Shown: positions 26,428 through 35,446 of the stretch, piece by piece | Layout: every line of letters begins with the position of its first letter | How positions within the stretch are numbered: position 1 is the first letter of the stretch | Assembly (NCBI RefSeq): GCF_947497285.1 | Contig: NZ_CANMFT010000001.1 | Location: forward strand, 372,001 to 436,000 | Length of the DNA: 64,000 bases | Origin: an uncultured Aliiroseovarius sp. | GTDB taxonomy: Bacteria; Pseudomonadota; Alphaproteobacteria; Rhodobacterales; Rhodobacteraceae | Direction: 5' to 3' | Position numbers and translations under genes: made by a program | The notes under the pieces: model-generated | What the model was told of the DNA's origin: nothing | Database searches by the model: none | What the model saw: the letters and a program-made list of their open reading frames with translations, nothing else

Positions 26428-27418
26428 AGGGAACACCGCCTGCTTTTGGACCAACCGCCTTGCCGACAAAACCGGCCAGAATGACAACGGTCAGGATATA
26501 GGGCAGGGCTTGCATGAATTGCACCGGGATGACGAACCCGCCAAGGTCGATGCTCTGGTAACGGTTCGCGATGGCTTCCAGCAGGCCAAATAGGAACGTT
26601 GCGCCTAAGGCAGGAACCGGTTTCCACTTGGCGAAGATCAGGGCGGCCAGTGCGATAAAGCCGCGGCCAGCGCTCATTTCCTTCACAAAACCAGCGCCCA
26701 GACCCGTGGCCAGATAGACGCCCGCCAAACCGCAAAGCGTGCCGGCGATCGCCATCGCGCTATAGCGCAGGCCGATCACCGAAATGCCTGCCGTATCGAC
26801 GGCCGCAGGGTTTTCACCCACGGCACGCAGTCGCAGACCAAAGCGCGTGCGATACAGGACGAACCACGACAGTGGCACCAGAAGCAGGCCGACATAGACC
26901 AAAATGGTGTGGCCCGAGATCAGCTCGGTATAGACCTGTTGAATGGGATTGGCCTGTTCAAGCATTTTCGACAAAGGCAACCCGGCAGCTTCGGCGTCGG
27001 CTTTGGTGATCGAGAAGGGCAGGTCGATATTTGTGAAACGGCCCTTGCCAAACAGCGACGGCGTGCGCCCACCAAGTGCGAACCATGCCTCGCCAACCAG
27101 AACGGTCAGACCCGAAGCAAGGAAGTTCAGCGCAACGCCGGAAATCAGTTGATTGCCTTGAAAGGTGATCGACGCAACGCCATGCACCGCCGAAAACGCA
27201 AGCGATCCAGCAACGCCCGCCAGCAAGCCAAGCCAGACCGAACCGGTCATGGCTGCGACGGCAGCGGCAAAGAAGGCCGACACAAGGATCTTGCCCTCAA
27301 GCCCAATGTCAAAGATGCCCGCGCGTTCCGAGAAAAGACCAGCAAGGCAGGCGAACAGAAGCGGTATCGCAAGGCGCAGGCCGCTGTCGAAGATTTGGAC
27401 AATCGTGAAGAAATCCAT
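26411..27418 (-). CDS. Nucleoside ABC transporter permease (second subunit)
   Basis: A 335-aa inner-membrane permease of the BMP/ribose-type ABC importer family. It has about nine TM segments, the family signature FSERAGIFDIGLEGKILVSAF near the N-terminus and RLRAVGENPAAVDTAGISV in the cytoplasmic coupling loop. It pairs with the next permease (one-base overlap at 27418) to form the transmembrane channel. The substrate is presumed to be purine nucleosides because of the linked phosphorylase and the BMP-type binding protein. Confidence 0.92.
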   Translation of the reverse strand: MDFFTIVQIFDSGLRLAIPLLFACLAGLFSERAGIFDIGLEGKILVSAFFAAAVAAMTGSVWLGLLAGVAGSLAFSAVHGVASITFQGNQLISGVALNFLASGLTVLVGEAWFALGGRTPSLFGKGRFTNIDLPFSITKADAEAAGLPLSKMLEQANPIQQVYTELISGHTILVYVGLLLVPLSWFVLYRTRFGLRLRAVGENPAAVDTAGISVIGLRYSAMAIAGTLCGLAGVYLATGLGAGFVKEMSAGRGFIALAALIFAKWKPVPALGATFLFGLLEAIANRYQSIDLGGFVIPVQFMQALPYILTVVILAGFVGKAVGPKAGGVPYVKER

Positions 27419-28515
27419 CAGCTTGCCCTCCGTTTCGCAGCGGCAATGAAGACGCGTTCAACCGGTTTGCGCACCATGTTGTCCAACGCCCCGGTGAACA
27501 AGATCACGAGGCCCTGAATGACAATGACAAGTTCGCGCGGGATCTTCGTCCACAGCGACAATTCGCTGCCGCCTTGATACAGAAAGCCGAACAATAGCGC
27601 GGCCAGCAATACGCCGAACGGGTGGTTGCGACCCATCAAAGCCACGGCAATGCCGATGAAACCTGCGCCCTCGACCGAGTTCAGGACGAGGCGCTCAGCC
27701 TCGCCCATCGTGTTGTTGATCGACATCATACCCGACAGACCACCCGACAGCAGCATCGCGATCATGGTGATCTTGACGGGCGAGATGCCAGCGTAGACGG
27801 AAGCCTCCTGGCTATGCCCGAAGGACCGGATCTCGTACCCCAGTCGTGACCGCCAGATCAGCAGATAGACGACCACGCAAGCCGCAAGGGCGATGAAAAG
27901 CGAGACATTCACCGGTGCCGATTTGGAAAAGGCGATGCCAAACGGCGCCAGCATCTCGTGCAGGGTCGGCAAATGTGTCGCGTCGGGGAAGCCTGCGGTT
28001 TGCGGGTTCATCTCGCCTTTCGGGCGCAAGATATTCACCAGCATGTAGTTCAGAAGCGATGCGGCGATAAAGTTGAACATAATCGTCGTGATCACCACAT
28101 GGCTGCCGCGCTTGGCTTGCAGATAGGCCGGGATGGCCGCCCAGGCCGCCCCGAAGACGGCGCCGCCAATCATCGCGAAAAGGATCGCGACGGACCAGTG
28201 CGGGAAGGGGATGTAAAGGCAGACAAGCGCCACACCCAACCCGCCGACCATCGCCTGACCTTCGCCGCCGATGTTGAACATTGCCGCTTTGAACGCGATC
28301 GAAACGGCAAGACCTGTGAAGATGAAATTGGTGGCGTAATACAGCGTATAGCCCCAGCCATAAGTCGACCCAAGCGCCCCCGAAATCATCATCTGCAGCG
28401 CTTTGACAGGGTTTTCCCCGATGGCCAGAATGACCAATCCAGAGAGCACAAAGGCGATCAGCAGGTTCAGGAAGGGGATCAGGGCAACGTCGGCCCATTT
28501 TGGCATCTTTTCCAT
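27418..28515 (-). CDS. Nucleoside ABC transporter permease (first subunit)
   Basis: A 365-aa polytopic permease. After a first hydrophobic segment it has the characteristic FKAAMFNIGGEGQAMVGGLG motif. The coupling region is GYEIRSFGHSQEASVYAGIS, followed by MIAMLLSGGLSGMMSINNTM. It is longer than its partner because of an extended periplasmic loop around residues 165-200. The start overlaps the ATPase stop by one base, giving tight co-translation. Confidence 0.92.
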   Translation of the reverse strand: MEKMPKWADVALIPFLNLLIAFVLSGLVILAIGENPVKALQMMISGALGSTYGWGYTLYYATNFIFTGLAVSIAFKAAMFNIGGEGQAMVGGLGVALVCLYIPFPHWSVAILFAMIGGAVFGAAWAAIPAYLQAKRGSHVVITTIMFNFIAASLLNYMLVNILRPKGEMNPQTAGFPDATHLPTLHEMLAPFGIAFSKSAPVNVSLFIALAACVVVYLLIWRSRLGYEIRSFGHSQEASVYAGISPVKITMIAMLLSGGLSGMMSINNTMGEAERLVLNSVEGAGFIGIAVALMGRNHPFGVLLAALLFGFLYQGGSELSLWTKIPRELVIVIQGLVILFTGALDNMVRKPVERVFIAAAKRRAS

Positions 28516-30086
28516 CAGGCTGCGTCCCCTTCTTCGGTGACCCCGGCCATCAGAAGGCCAAGCTCGCGTTCGTCGGTCTTGTCCGGAAGGCGTTCACCCA
28601 TGATGTGTCCGTCGAACATGACAGCGATCCGGTCGCTGAGCGACAAAATCTCCTCCAGCTCGACCGAGATCAAAAGCACGGCTTTGCCTTGATCGCGCAG
28701 GGCGATGATTTGTTGGTGAATGAATTCAATCGCACCGATGTCGACACCGCGCGTGGGTTGACCGACCAACAGTAGGTCGGGGTTGCGTTCGATTTCACGG
28801 GCGACGACGATTTTCTGCTGGTTGCCCCCAGAGAAGCTTTTGGCTTCGAGATACGGATTCGGTGGCCGGACATCGAAGCGGTCCATCTTGTCCTGCGCAA
28901 CCTCGATCATCTTCGCATTATCCATCAGAAATTTGTTTTTCTGATATTCTGGTTCGTGGTGGTAACCAAACACCATGTTCTGCCAAGCAGGGAAATCCAT
29001 GATCAGCCCATGATCCTGCCGGTCCTCTGGCACATGCGCAATGCCACGCGCGCGTCGGGATCGCCCGTCGGAAAACTTTCCCGTCAGATCAATTGGTTGA
29101 CCGTTGATGCGAATGTCGCCGGTTGCTGTTGCATAGCCGCCCAGAACCTCGAGCAATTGGGACTGTCCGTTGCCGGATACGCCAGCGATGCCAAGGATCT
29201 CGCCCGCCCGCACATGCAACGAAATACCCTTGAGGCGTTCAACCCCATGATCGTCAACCATGTGAAGGTCATCCACCTCAAGCACTTTTTCGCCCGGCTG
29301 AGCGGGCACTTTGTCAACCCGTAGCAACACCTTGCGGCCCACCATCAATTCGGCCAAATGCTCGGCGTCCGTGTCTTTCGTCTTGACCGTCGCGGTCATT
29401 TCACCGCGCCGCATGACAGAAACGGTGTCAGTGATCTCCATGATCTCGCGCAGCTTGTGGGTGATCAAAACAATCGTCTTACCTTGATCGCGCAACCCGT
29501 TGAGAATGCGGAACAGGTGGTCAGCTTCGGCGGGGGTCAGCACGCCGGTCGGCTCGTCCAAGATCAAGATGTCAGCTTCGCGGTAGAGCGCTTTCAAAAT
29601 CTCGACCCGCTGCAGAACCCCCACGCCCAGATCTTCAATCAGGGCGTCTGGATCGACATGCAGCTCATATTCTTCCGCAAGCGACTTCAGTGACTTGCGT
29701 GCCTTTGCCAAGGACGGGCGCAGCATTGCGCCCTCTTCGACTCCAAGGATCACATTTTCAAGCACCGAGAAATTTTCAACCAGTTTGAAGTGCTGGAACA
29801 CCATCCCGATACCGGCGCGAATGGCGGCCTGGCTGTCAGGGATCTGGGTTTCTTTGCCGTGGATGAAGATCTGCCCTTCATCGGCTTTGTAAAACCCATA
29901 CAAGATGGACATCAACGTCGATTTGCCCGCGCCGTTTTCGCCGATGATCCCGTGGATCGTCCCCGGCTGCACGGAAATCGAGATGTCCTTGTTCGCCTGC
30001 ACCGGGCCAAACGCCTTCGAGATGCCGCGAAGTTCGATAGCGGGAGCAACAGACGACTGTTGCTCCCCATTTTTCAGACCAGACAT
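28515..30086 (-). CDS. Nucleoside ABC transporter ATP-binding protein (two fused ATPase domains)
   Basis: A 523-aa protein with two nucleotide-binding domains, as in ribose- and nucleoside-type importers. Domain 1: Walker A GENGAGKSTLMSILYG, Walker B ILILDEPTGVLTP. Domain 2: GVSGNGQSQLLEVLGG, signature KSFSGGNQQKIVVAREIER, and LLLVGQPTRGVDIGA. The domain-2 Walker A lacks the lysine (GNGQSQ) and its Walker B carries GQP in place of DEP, degenerate motifs that I believe are usual in this family. The start at 30086 avoids overlap with the binding-protein gene; an ATG at 30122 would overlap it. Neither has a good Shine-Dalgarno. Confidence 0.92.
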   Translation of the reverse strand: MSGLKNGEQQSSVAPAIELRGISKAFGPVQANKDISISVQPGTIHGIIGENGAGKSTLMSILYGFYKADEGQIFIHGKETQIPDSQAAIRAGIGMVFQHFKLVENFSVLENVILGVEEGAMLRPSLAKARKSLKSLAEEYELHVDPDALIEDLGVGVLQRVEILKALYREADILILDEPTGVLTPAEADHLFRILNGLRDQGKTIVLITHKLREIMEITDTVSVMRRGEMTATVKTKDTDAEHLAELMVGRKVLLRVDKVPAQPGEKVLEVDDLHMVDDHGVERLKGISLHVRAGEILGIAGVSGNGQSQLLEVLGGYATATGDIRINGQPIDLTGKFSDGRSRRARGIAHVPEDRQDHGLIMDFPAWQNMVFGYHHEPEYQKNKFLMDNAKMIEVAQDKMDRFDVRPPNPYLEAKSFSGGNQQKIVVAREIERNPDLLLVGQPTRGVDIGAIEFIHQQIIALRDQGKAVLLISVELEEILSLSDRIAVMFDGHIMGERLPDKTDERELGLLMAGVTEEGDAA

Positions 30087-30093
30087 CGCCGGA

Positions 30094-31089
30094 TCAGAAG
30101 TTGATGACAGGGCAGCTGTCATCCGACTGATAGTCGTGGACCGCGATCTCGCCTGAGATGATCTTGGCCTTGGCGTCGTCCACGGCGGCCCTCATCTCGT
30201 CCGTGACAAGATCGGCGTTGTGCTCGTCCATTGCCAGTCCGACGCCATCATGTGCCAGATCCATGACGCGCATGCCCGGTTTCAGGTTTTCGCCTTCTTT
30301 CATCGATTCATAGACGGACACATCGACCCGCTTGACCATCGAGGTCAGAACCTTGCCGGGATGCAGGTAGTTCTGGTTGCTGTCCACACCGATCGACAGG
30401 ATGCCTTCGTCGGCGGCGGTTTGCAGAACGCCGATGCCGGTGCCGCCTGCTGCGGCATAGATCACGTCAGCGCCTTGGCTGATCTGGGCTTTCGTCAACT
30501 CGCCGCCCTTCACCGGGTCATTCCACGCGGTCGGGGTGGTGCCAGTCATGTTCGAAATGATCTTGGCATCTGGGTTTGTCGCCAGAACGCCTTGAGCGTA
30601 GCCACAACCAAATTTGCGGATCAGCGGGATGTCCATGCCGCCGATGAAGCCGACCGTGTTCGACTTGGAGGCCATGGCAGCCATGATACCCGCCAGATAC
30701 GAGCCTTCGTGCTCGGCAAATGCCACATTCAGCACGTTGGGGGCATCAGACCAGCCGTCATTGGCGACGAATGTGGTTTCCGGGAAATCCGGAGCAACCT
30801 CAGACAGGGCTGCGGACATGGCAAAGCCCAATGTGACCACAGGGTTAGCACCCGTTTCGGCAAAGCGGCGCAGGGCCTGTTCGCGTTGGGCTTCGGACTG
30901 AAGCTCGATCTCAAGATAGCTGCCGCCGGTTTCTTCCGCCCATTTCTGCGCACCATTGAAGCCCGCTTCGTTGAACGATTTGTCGAACTTGCCGCCAAGG
31001 TCGAAAATGATCGCCGGCTCGGCCATCACTGCGCCTGCGGTCAGTGCCATTGAAGCAGCGGCACCAAGAAAGGTTTTCATCAGGGTCAT
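30094..31089 (-). CDS. BMP-family nucleoside-binding periplasmic protein
   Basis: Basic-membrane-protein (BmpA/PnrA-like) solute-binding protein of 331 aa. Signal peptide MKTFLGAAASMALTAGAVMA, then family blocks IIFDLGGKFDKSFNEAGFNGA, AFAEHEGSYLAGIMAAM, NTVGFIGGMDIPLIRKFGCG and DVIYAAAGGTGIGVLQTA. The start at 31089 has GGGAG 7 bases upstream. There is no lipobox, so the protein should be soluble in the periplasm, as expected for Gram-negative members. It is the first gene of the five-gene operon (binding protein, ATPase, two permeases, nucleoside phosphorylase). Confidence 0.93.
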   Translation of the reverse strand: MTLMKTFLGAAASMALTAGAVMAEPAIIFDLGGKFDKSFNEAGFNGAQKWAEETGGSYLEIELQSEAQREQALRRFAETGANPVVTLGFAMSAALSEVAPDFPETTFVANDGWSDAPNVLNVAFAEHEGSYLAGIMAAMASKSNTVGFIGGMDIPLIRKFGCGYAQGVLATNPDAKIISNMTGTTPTAWNDPVKGGELTKAQISQGADVIYAAAGGTGIGVLQTAADEGILSIGVDSNQNYLHPGKVLTSMVKRVDVSVYESMKEGENLKPGMRVMDLAHDGVGLAMDEHNADLVTDEMRAAVDDAKAKIISGEIAVHDYQSDDSCPVINF

Positions 31090-31184
31090 TTGAACACTCC
31101 CGGTTGTTGTTGCTGGGGCGGCTGGACATCTTGTCCGCCGATTCCCAAATTCTGCGAGCAGATCGCTGACTAGGATCATCCGGG

Positions 31185-31243
31185 ATTTTGGGCAAAGGGC
31201 AAGAGCGCGGTCAATATTAAGTTTTCAGCGTCGACCTGAAAAC
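31185..31243 (-). promoter_or_regulatory. Putative promoter and perfect 23-bp dyad of the nucleoside transporter operon
   Basis: On the minus strand TTGACC (complement of 31209-31214), an 18-bp spacer and CAAAAT (complement of 31185-31190) resemble a sigma-70 promoter. Immediately upstream lies GTTTTCAG-N7-CTGAAAAC (31221-31243), a perfect inverted repeat with no T-run, so more likely an operator than a terminator. No regulator gene is adjacent. Confidence 0.45.
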
Positions 31244-31266
31244 GCCGGAAATTCAGGCGCTTCACG

Positions 31267-31689
31267 TTAGGGAAAGCGCTTTTCCATCAAGATCGCATCG
31301 ACGTTTTCTTTCCCGGACCGCGCATAGTATCCCTTGCGACGACCAGATTCGTGCCACCCTGCGCCGGAATACAGCGCACGCGCCTTGGTATTATCCTGCG
31401 CAACTTCAAGAAATGCCCGTTTCGCGCCGCGTTCCGTGGCGTTGGCCTCAAATCCGCGCAGAAGGCGCGCGCCCATTCCAGTGCCCCGCGCCGCAGGCAG
31501 GACGGCAATCGTCAGAAGCTCGGCCTCATCGGCGACGACACGTCCCATCACGAAGCCCGCGCGATCGGTTACGACAAAGACATGGGGCGAGGCGAGAAGT
31601 CCAGCGATCTCGGACGTGGTCCAGCCACGCGCGGGGTGAAACGACGTGGCATGGATATCCGCCAAGGTGTCGGGTGTGGCACCGCGCAT
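31267..31689 (-). CDS. rimI: RimI-like GNAT N-acetyltransferase
   Basis: A 140-aa GNAT-fold acetyltransferase. The acetyl-CoA loop is LPAARGTGMGARLLRGF, followed by AFLEVAQDNTKARALYSGAGW, the RimI-type alanine-acetyltransferase signature. It likely acetylates the N-terminal alanine of a ribosomal protein or other targets. It is encoded 15 bases after tsaB, a very common pairing, which supports the RimI assignment. Confidence 0.88.
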   Translation of the reverse strand: MRGATPDTLADIHATSFHPARGWTTSEIAGLLASPHVFVVTDRAGFVMGRVVADEAELLTIAVLPAARGTGMGARLLRGFEANATERGAKRAFLEVAQDNTKARALYSGAGWHESGRRKGYYARSGKENVDAILMEKRFP

Positions 31690-31704
31690 GCGAGGGTCTG
31701 TTCC

Positions 31705-32325
31705 TTATGGCAAGATGGTGGGGGCAGGGTCACGGGGTGGAGCAGCATCAGCCGCGCGAACATAAAGCGGGGCAGGGCGCGGCACGGGGCTTTGTGGATC
31801 AGCGTGTGAAAATCGCCGGGCAGAAATGCGCGCGATTTTAACGGCAATGTCCGTCACAGCATCGGGGCCGATATGTTGGCCGGGCAGTGCTGTCGCTTCG
31901 GTGAGGGGGATCAGAATCGGGGCGTCGTCTTCTGCGTCCAACCCAAGGAATTGGGCATAGACATGATCGCGGCGCGCATCAATCAGGGACCAGACCGGGC
32001 GTGGGGCGTCGCCAGCCTGCGCTTCCAGTGACGATACGCCGATTGCCGGCACGTCCAACGACAGGGCTAAACCCCGCGCGGCGGCAACCGATATGCGGAT
32101 GCCGGTGAAGTTGCCCGGCCCAATCCCGACGCCGATGGCGCTGAGGTCACGCCAGTGGACCCCGCCCTCGGCCAGAACCTCTTCGAGCAATGGCATAAGG
32201 CGTTCGGCCTGACCCTTCGCCATGTCTTCGACGCGATGAACGATGATCGTGTCGCCAGACAGCAAAGCGGCCGCGCAATGCGCGGCCGATGTGTCGAAGG
32301 AAAGGATCAAAGGATCACGCGGCAA
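31705..32325 (-). CDS. tsaB: tRNA threonylcarbamoyladenosine biosynthesis protein TsaB
   Basis: Scaffold partner of TsaD in making the universal t6A37 modification of ANN-decoding tRNAs. The 206-aa ASKHA-fold protein shows LSFDTSAAHCAAALL at the N-terminus and GVGIGPGNFTGIRISVAAARGLAL, the family hallmark. The start is a TTG at 32325, inside the end of the Nfu gene (11-base overlap), because no ATG occurs before the conserved first strand; GAGG lies 9 bases upstream. It forms an operon with the Nfu gene and rimI. Confidence 0.92.
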   Translation of the reverse strand: MPRDPLILSFDTSAAHCAAALLSGDTIIVHRVEDMAKGQAERLMPLLEEVLAEGGVHWRDLSAIGVGIGPGNFTGIRISVAAARGLALSLDVPAIGVSSLEAQAGDAPRPVWSLIDARRDHVYAQFLGLDAEDDAPILIPLTEATALPGQHIGPDAVTDIAVKIARISARRFSHADPQSPVPRPAPLYVRAADAAPPRDPAPTILP

Positions 32326-32878
32326 CAGGGCGGACCTCGATCACTTCGGGGATATAGTGCTTGAGCAGGTTTTCGATGCCCATCTTCAGCGTCAGCGTCG
32401 ACGAGGGGCACCCCGCACAGGCGCCTTGCATGTGCAGGTAGACGATGCCGCGATCAAACCCGTGGAATGTTATGTCGCCGCCATCCTGAGCGACGGCGGG
32501 ACGCACGCGCGTGTCCAGCAGCTCTTTGATCTGCTCGACGATTTCGCCATCTTCGCCAGTGTGTTCCGCATGACCTGCCGGGGCCGTGGCTTCGCCTGCC
32601 ATGATGGGTTGACCGGACTGAAAATGTTCCATGATCGCGCCAAGAATTGCTGGCTTGATGTGATCCCAGTCGATGTCTTCGCCCTTGGTGACGGTGACAA
32701 AGTCACCACCAAAGAAAACACCTGTGACGCCCTGCACTTTGAAAATGCGTTCGGCCAAAGGAGAGCTGCCAGCCGTGTCGGCCGACGGGAAGTCAGCTGT
32801 GCCTGTGCCCAGCACAGCCTGTCCGGGAAGGAATTTCAGTGTGGCGGGGTTCGGTGTTGATTCGGTCTGGATAAACAT
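32315..32878 (-). CDS. Nfu/NifU-type iron-sulfur cluster scaffold protein
   Basis: A 187-aa Fe-S carrier. N-terminal Nfu_N domain (MFIQTESTPNPATLKFLPG) and C-terminal NifU-like domain with the cluster-binding CxxC in HMQGACAGCPSSTLTLK. The two domains are joined by a His/Ala/Gly linker. It delivers [4Fe-4S] clusters to apoproteins. It is first in an apparent nfu-tsaB-rimI operon. Both signature cysteines are intact. Confidence 0.93.
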   Translation of the reverse strand: MFIQTESTPNPATLKFLPGQAVLGTGTADFPSADTAGSSPLAERIFKVQGVTGVFFGGDFVTVTKGEDIDWDHIKPAILGAIMEHFQSGQPIMAGEATAPAGHAEHTGEDGEIVEQIKELLDTRVRPAVAQDGGDITFHGFDRGIVYLHMQGACAGCPSSTLTLKMGIENLLKHYIPEVIEVRPVAA

Positions 32879-32950
32879 GTTGGCGCACCTTTTTTGTCAG
32901 GTTTGATATGGGCCTCGGCGCGCGTGAAGTCAAGGTGGTCAAAAGGTCGC

Positions 32951-33406
32951 TCAGGTGATCGCTTCCAGCCGTTCCTTGGTCATGTTGCCCGGCACGATGG
33001 TGATCGGGATCGGCAGGTCGGCCGAGGAACGTGTAAGCTGGGTGACAAGCGGTCCGGGGCCATGTTTGCCTTCGCCGGCCCCAAGCACCAGCACGCCGAT
33101 TTCCTTGTCCTCGCGCACCTGAGACAGGATTTCAGGCACGGGTTCGCCTTCGCGGATGACAAGTTCGGGGTCGATGCCCTGACGGTCACGCATCCATTTT
33201 GCGAACACCTCGAAATGCACGGTGATCCGTTCACGCGCTTCTTCGCGCATCAGGGCGCCGACGCCGATCCAGTGATTGAACTCATCTGGTGGTATGATCG
33301 ACAGAACTTCGACCCCGCCCCCGGTATTGGCTGCCCGCATCGCGGCAAAGCGCATGGCATTCAGGCATTCATGGCTGTCATCAAGGATAACAAGGAACTT
33401 GCGCAT
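32951..33406 (-). CDS. Universal stress protein (UspA family)
   Basis: A 151-aa UspA-fold protein (MRKFLVILDDSHECLNAMRF at the start, VLVLGAGEGKHGPGPLV near the end, PITIVPGNM last strand). The G-2x-G-9x-G ATP motif is not clearly complete, so ATP binding is uncertain. The start at 33406 has GGGAGG 6 bases upstream; the longer frame from 33499 would overlap the permease gene. It probably acts as a general stress-response factor. Confidence 0.87.
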   Translation of the reverse strand: MRKFLVILDDSHECLNAMRFAAMRAANTGGGVEVLSIIPPDEFNHWIGVGALMREEARERITVHFEVFAKWMRDRQGIDPELVIREGEPVPEILSQVREDKEIGVLVLGAGEGKHGPGPLVTQLTRSSADLPIPITIVPGNMTKERLEAIT

Positions 33407-33464
33407 GTTGGACCTCCCAAAACGGGGCCAGTCTGCATCAGGGGCGAAAGGCTGTCTATGGTTT

Positions 33465-34499
33465 TCAACGCGGCACGCGCCGGGCAATTCGGGCGGCATA
33501 GGCGGTGATCAGGATCGCCAGAAGGACCAACCGACCCACATGAGCAGCGGCGACGAAACTGGGGTCAGCGCCCATCGCCACCCCGACAATGATCATGGTT
33601 TCCAGCCCGCCGGGGGCAAACCCGACAAGCAGATCCAGCATCGGAAGGCCGGACAGATAGGCCGCTGGAATGGCAACCGCGGCGGCCATCAGCCCGGTCA
33701 ATGCGACGACGATCCCGCCGGCCGCCACGTTTCGTTTCAGGTCGCGCCATGTGACGCCTGAAAACCGGGTGCCGATCAGGCATCCCATCATCACCAGCAC
33801 CACCTGGCTGACCCATGGGGGCAGGTTGCCATCGACCGCCCCGGTCAGGTGAAACGCTGCGGCGGCAATCATCGCGGCCAGCAAAACCGGCGCAGGCAGG
33901 CGCGCGCGGATCAGCAGCGGCGTCAGGGCCAGTGCGACGGCCAGTTCGGCGCCCAGCATCAGCCACGGTGCCGTGGCGCGGCCAACCGGTAGGCCGGGAC
34001 CAAGGTCGATCCCCGACAGGCGCGCGGCCAGTGGCACGAACAGGCTGAGCGCCAGAACACGGAACGAGGCGAGGATCGCGGGGCGTGCGACCGGAATACC
34101 CAGGCTGTCGGACAGGGAGACGACGAGGCTCAGATGGCCGGGGGCGGCCGACAAAAAAGCCTCGTCCCGGTCAAACCCCATCGTGCGCGTCAGCACCCAG
34201 CGTCCGGCAAATGGCGTTGCGAGGGTGAGCGCGGCGAGCATTGAAAAGGCAACGGGCCAGCGCAGCACCGCCTCAATGCTGGTGGGGGTGACCATCGACC
34301 CAACTGTGATCCCCACCAGAATGAAGATTACGTTGCGCAGCGGTGGGGCAATGTCGGTGTCCATCCCGCGCAAGCTGGCAATTGCAACCACCAGAGCGGG
34401 CCCGACCAACAGCCCCATCGGCATGTTGATCGCCCAGGCAATCGCCGCACCAACGGACCCGACACACAGTGTCAGAACCGTACGAAGCGGCTCACGCAT
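33465..34499 (-). CDS. AbrB-family membrane protein (putative transporter)
   Basis: A 344-aa highly hydrophobic protein with about ten TM segments and the internal duplication of the AbrB/AitB family (once misnamed ammonia monooxygenase). Family-type blocks are MPMGLLVGPALVVAIASL and, in the second half, PPWVSQVVLVMMGCLIGTRF and GFAPGGLETMIIVGVAMGADP. Its transport function is unproven. The gene overlaps the end of the aminotransferase gene by 8 bases, so the two are co-translated. Confidence 0.82.
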   Translation of the reverse strand: MREPLRTVLTLCVGSVGAAIAWAINMPMGLLVGPALVVAIASLRGMDTDIAPPLRNVIFILVGITVGSMVTPTSIEAVLRWPVAFSMLAALTLATPFAGRWVLTRTMGFDRDEAFLSAAPGHLSLVVSLSDSLGIPVARPAILASFRVLALSLFVPLAARLSGIDLGPGLPVGRATAPWLMLGAELAVALALTPLLIRARLPAPVLLAAMIAAAAFHLTGAVDGNLPPWVSQVVLVMMGCLIGTRFSGVTWRDLKRNVAAGGIVVALTGLMAAAVAIPAAYLSGLPMLDLLVGFAPGGLETMIIVGVAMGADPSFVAAAHVGRLVLLAILITAYAARIARRVPR

Positions 34500-35355
34500 T
34501 GGAATGTGCCCAGTCCCAATACAATTCGCGCACTCGTTGCGTCATTGGGCCGGAGTTATACATGGTGCCGTCAAACTCGCTGACCGGTGTGACCTTCATC
34601 ATGTTGCCGGACAGGAAAACCTCGTCAGCGCGGTGAAAGTCATCGAAGGTCAATACCGCTTCATGCACCTTTATCCCGTCCGCGCGCATATTGGCGATGT
34701 GACGCGCACGGGTGATGCCTGCAAGGAAACAGCCATTTGCGATGGGTGTGAACACCTCTTTGTCGCGCACCATGAACACGTTGGCAGATGACGTTTCCGC
34801 CACATTCCCCAGCGCGTCGGCGACCAGCGCGTTGCCGTATCCCTTTGCGCGTGCTTCGGCCAGCATCCGCGCGTTGTTTGGGTAAAGGCACCCGGCCTTG
34901 GCGTTGACCACCGCGTCCTCCATCACCGGACGGCGAAAGCGGGTGGTCGTCAGCGTGGTCGAGGCCGTCTTCGGCGCCATCGGGATTTCTTCAAGCGAGA
35001 CGGCGAAGCCCGTAGCGCCCTCTTTCGGCACGATCCCCAGATCGCCCCCTTCCAGTGCCCAATACATGGGCCGGATATAAACGGCGGCGTCCTTGGGATA
35101 GGCGGCCAGCCCTTCCTTGACGATCTCGACCATGTCGGCGGAGGAGACTGTGGGCGTGATCATCAGGGCTTCGGCTGATCGGTTCACCCGCGCGCAATGT
35201 GGCTGAAGGTCCGGGTGGATGCCTTCGAAATACCGCGCCCCATCAAAAACGGTCGTGCCAAGCCAAGCGCCATGGTCGGCAGCATTCATGACCGGAATGT
35301 CGCCCGCGTGCCATGTACCGTTGAAATAGGTGCGAATGTTGGTGCCGGTCGCCAT
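34492..35355 (-). CDS. Branched-chain amino acid aminotransferase-like enzyme (class IV, PLP)
   Basis: A 287-aa fold-type IV aminotransferase. GTTVFDGARYFEG and NRSAEALMI are near the N-terminus, the probable Schiff-base lysine is in VVNAKAGCLYPNNARMLAEA, and NVAETSSANVFMV and LAGITRARHI form the phosphate and substrate cup. It most likely converts leucine, isoleucine and valine to their keto acids, but D-amino-acid or related transaminase activity cannot be excluded. AAGGAGG lies 5 bases before the ATG at 35355. Its stop overlaps the AbrB-type permease. Confidence 0.88.
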   Translation of the reverse strand: MATGTNIRTYFNGTWHAGDIPVMNAADHGAWLGTTVFDGARYFEGIHPDLQPHCARVNRSAEALMITPTVSSADMVEIVKEGLAAYPKDAAVYIRPMYWALEGGDLGIVPKEGATGFAVSLEEIPMAPKTASTTLTTTRFRRPVMEDAVVNAKAGCLYPNNARMLAEARAKGYGNALVADALGNVAETSSANVFMVRDKEVFTPIANGCFLAGITRARHIANMRADGIKVHEAVLTFDDFHRADEVFLSGNMMKVTPVSEFDGTMYNSGPMTQRVRELYWDWAHSNA

Positions 35356-35446
35356 CGGGGCCTCCTTCAATTTCAAGCAGACAGTATCAGGCAAAAGACC
35401 GGTGTCCAGACCCGTTGCGCGGCGTGCTGGGCGGCGTGCTGGGCGG

